From: an uncultured Ruminococcus sp.
GTDB lineage: Bacteria; Bacillota; Clostridia; Oscillospirales; Ruminococcaceae
Assembly (NCBI GenBank): GCA_947589205.1
Contig: CANQCJ010000133.1
Coordinates: forward strand, 1-6,072
DNA length: 6,072 nt
Reading direction: 5' to 3'
Shown here: positions 4,762 through 6,072 of the stretch, piece by piece
How the letters are laid out: every line of letters starts with the position of its first letter
Numbering within the stretch: the stretch's first letter is position 1
The notes under the pieces: model-generated
What the model saw: only the letters and a program-made list of their open reading frames with translations
The model's database searches: none
What the model was told of the DNA's origin: nothing
Made by a program: the position numbers and the translations under genes

Positions 4762-6072
4762 ATGGCGCAAAAGAGGTTTAATATCGGGCTGCTGGTCGCT
4801 ACCATTACCGATGATTTCAGCAGGAGATTTTCTAAGGGCGCGATGGAAGGCGCGAAGGAATTTGACGTAAATCTAACGATCTTCCCCGGAAAATATGTCG
4901 GTCTGCAGCATAAATATATTCAGTATGATACTCAGTATGAATATCAGTACAACGTTTTGTTCGACTGCGCCGCCGAGGGGAATTTCGATTACCTTATCGC
5001 CGCTGTCGGCACTATCGCTTATGCTTACGACAGTGAAAAGAAAAAAGAATTTCTTGCCGCGTTTGAAAACACTCCCCTGCTTTGCGCTGCGTCGAATATT
5101 GACGGCTATGATTTTTTGCAGTTTGACAATGTTACCGGTATAACCTCCGCCGTGGACTATCTTGCAAGGAGCGGCAGAAAGCACATCGGCATGATGGCGG
5201 GCGATCTTAACAATCTCGATTGCATACAAAGATACGACGCTTACAGAAAGGCTCTTGAAAAAAATCATCTGGAATTTAAAGACAGCTATATGGTTTCCGG
5301 CGCTTTCTCGCAGGAATGCGCCGATGAAGCAAAAGAGCTTATCGAAAAAAATCCCGAGCTTGACGCTATACTGTGCGCTAACGACGTTATGGCATGGACG
5401 GTCTGTGATGTTCTGAAAGAAAAGGGCGTCGAGATAGGCGGACAGGTCGCGGTAACAGGCTTTGACGATCTTCCCGCTTCCGCCCGGCTTGACCCGCCGC
5501 TTGCTTCTATTAAAGCCGACGCCGAGCTGCTCGGAAAAAAAGCCGTTGAAAAGGCGGTAAATTTTCTTAAGGGCATAAAGGACGATACGCATTATATAGA
5601 TACCGAATTTATCCCGCGCGCTTCGGCTTTTAAGGATAAAGAAAGTAATATAGAAGGGACGGAGGAAACGCAGGAAAATTATCTTGCGCAAAAACAGGCT
5701 TACAAAAGAATAATCGAAAAATATACTCAAAGATCTCACCTCGATAATATTTTTATAAGAGACGCTCTGATGTTCAGCGGGGATATAAAAGACAGCTATG
5801 CAAAAATAATGAAACGCCTTTGCAATGTAGGGGCTATGACGGCGTTTATCTATACGCTGGAAAAACCGATCGAACACAGCTACGGCGACAAATTTCCTAA
5901 AGGACTTAATTGGCATTTCAGATCCTACAGCTACGGCGCGGAGGTGTTTTCCGTTGAAAGGTCAAAGCAGAAAATGATAACTCGGCAGATCTTTGACAAC
6001 GAATATCTCTGCACCGACCGTCAGCATATTTTTATAGCCGCCGATCTCTACACCGCGCAGACCCAATACGGC
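4762..6072 (+). CDS. LacI/GalR-type ligand-binding sensor without HTH, C-terminus cut off (probable signalling protein, perhaps diguanylate cyclase)
   Basis: Open from the ATG to the right edge (437 codons, no stop). Residues 6 to about 290 look like the sugar-binding domain of LacI/GalR regulators: FNIGLLVATITDDFS opens directly on the first strand, followed by LARSGRKHIGMMAGDL near 134-149, the LDAILCANDVMAW block at 201-213 and VAVTGFDDLPAS at 229-240, then PPLASIKAD at 245-253. The usual 60-residue helix-turn-helix is absent, and there is no signal peptide or membrane segment, so it should be a cytoplasmic sensor rather than a repressor or transport protein. A charged linker around 291-325 leads to a second domain (about 325-437), perhaps GAF-like, ending in DLYTAQTQYG. 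From memory, Clostridia proteins with this layout carry a C-terminal GGDEF domain; that part is outside the window, so diguanylate cyclase activity is inference. Own promoter and strong ribosome site. The ligand is unknown. Confidence 0.75.
   Translation, partial: MAQKRFNIGLLVATITDDFSRRFSKGAMEGAKEFDVNLTIFPGKYVGLQHKYIQYDTQYEYQYNVLFDCAAEGNFDYLIAAVGTIAYAYDSEKKKEFLAAFENTPLLCAASNIDGYDFLQFDNVTGITSAVDYLARSGRKHIGMMAGDLNNLDCIQRYDAYRKALEKNHLEFKDSYMVSGAFSQECADEAKELIEKNPELDAILCANDVMAWTVCDVLKEKGVEIGGQVAVTGFDDLPASARLDPPLASIKADAELLGKKAVEKAVNFLKGIKDDTHYIDTEFIPRASAFKDKESNIEGTEETQENYLAQKQAYKRIIEKYTQRSHLDNIFIRDALMFSGDIKDSYAKIMKRLCNVGAMTAFIYTLEKPIEHSYGDKFPKGLNWHFRSYSYGAEVFSVERSKQKMITRQIFDNEYLCTDRQHIFIAADLYTAQTQYG
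4921..4950 (+). repeat. Two and a half copies of a 12-bp in-frame repeat within the sensor gene
   Basis: CAGTATGATACT, CAGTATGAATAT and CAGTAC follow one another directly, encoding QYDT-QYEY-QY at residues 54-63. The unit is four codons long, so changes in copy number would keep the frame. It lies in the ligand-binding domain, after its first helix. Confidence 0.55.

Noticed and set aside
4873..5916. Long open frame (347 codons) on the minus strand opposite the sensor gene
   Set aside because: Its Phe/Ile/Lys/Arg-rich translation has no family features, while the plus strand encodes a coherent LacI-like domain with promoter and ribosome site.
1..6072. CRISPR arrays, insertion sequences or a defence system
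   Set aside because: No regularly spaced repeats, terminal inverted repeats, transposase motifs or defence-type domains were seen on either strand.

Overview
The window looks like chromosomal DNA of an anaerobic Gram-positive Firmicute, most likely a gut-type Clostridia/Oscillospirales (Ruminococcaceae-like) bacterium. This rests on the strong GGAGG-type ribosome sites, AT-rich intergenic regions with consensus sigma-A promoters, a tRNA gene that does not encode CCA, the style of the CbiL sequence, and a LacI-like sensor protein of a kind I recall mainly from Clostridia. Genus and species cannot be fixed from the sequence.

Left part (1-2605, all on the minus strand): a tightly packed three-gene operon transcribed leftwards in the order malQ (4-alpha-glucanotransferase), cbiL (cobalt-factor II / precorrin-2 C20-methyltransferase of cobalamin synthesis) and glgP (glycogen/maltodextrin phosphorylase, cut by the left edge). 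malQ and cbiL are 4 bases apart, and cbiL and glgP overlap in ATGA. MalQ and GlgP form a classical pair: MalQ rearranges short glucans into longer ones and GlgP phosphorolyses them to glucose-1-phosphate. The corrinoid gene between them is the odd partner.

Middle (2606-3134): a 529-base divergent intergenic region. It carries the malQ promoter (leftward) and the murA promoter (rightward). Between them, outside both predicted transcripts, lie a two-way intrinsic terminator hairpin, a perfect 17-bp palindrome next to it, and repeated GTTAC elements. These could be operators or a small RNA gene; the sequence does not decide.

Right part (3135-6072, plus strand): murA (UDP-GlcNAc enolpyruvyl transferase, first committed step of peptidoglycan synthesis, TTG start) with its own terminator; a single tRNA-Pro(UGG) gene with a fully consensus promoter and its own terminator; then the first 437 codons of a cytoplasmic protein with a LacI/GalR-type ligand-binding domain but no DNA-binding domain. 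That protein continues beyond the right edge and is probably a signalling protein, plausibly with a C-terminal GGDEF domain. Each of these three units has its own promoter, so they appear to be independently transcribed neighbours.

I found no mobile element, CRISPR array, frameshift or pseudogene. The window is mostly ordinary core genome. The points most worth following are the cbiL insertion in a glucan operon, the HTH-less LacI-like sensor, and the unexplained structure at 2740-2950.
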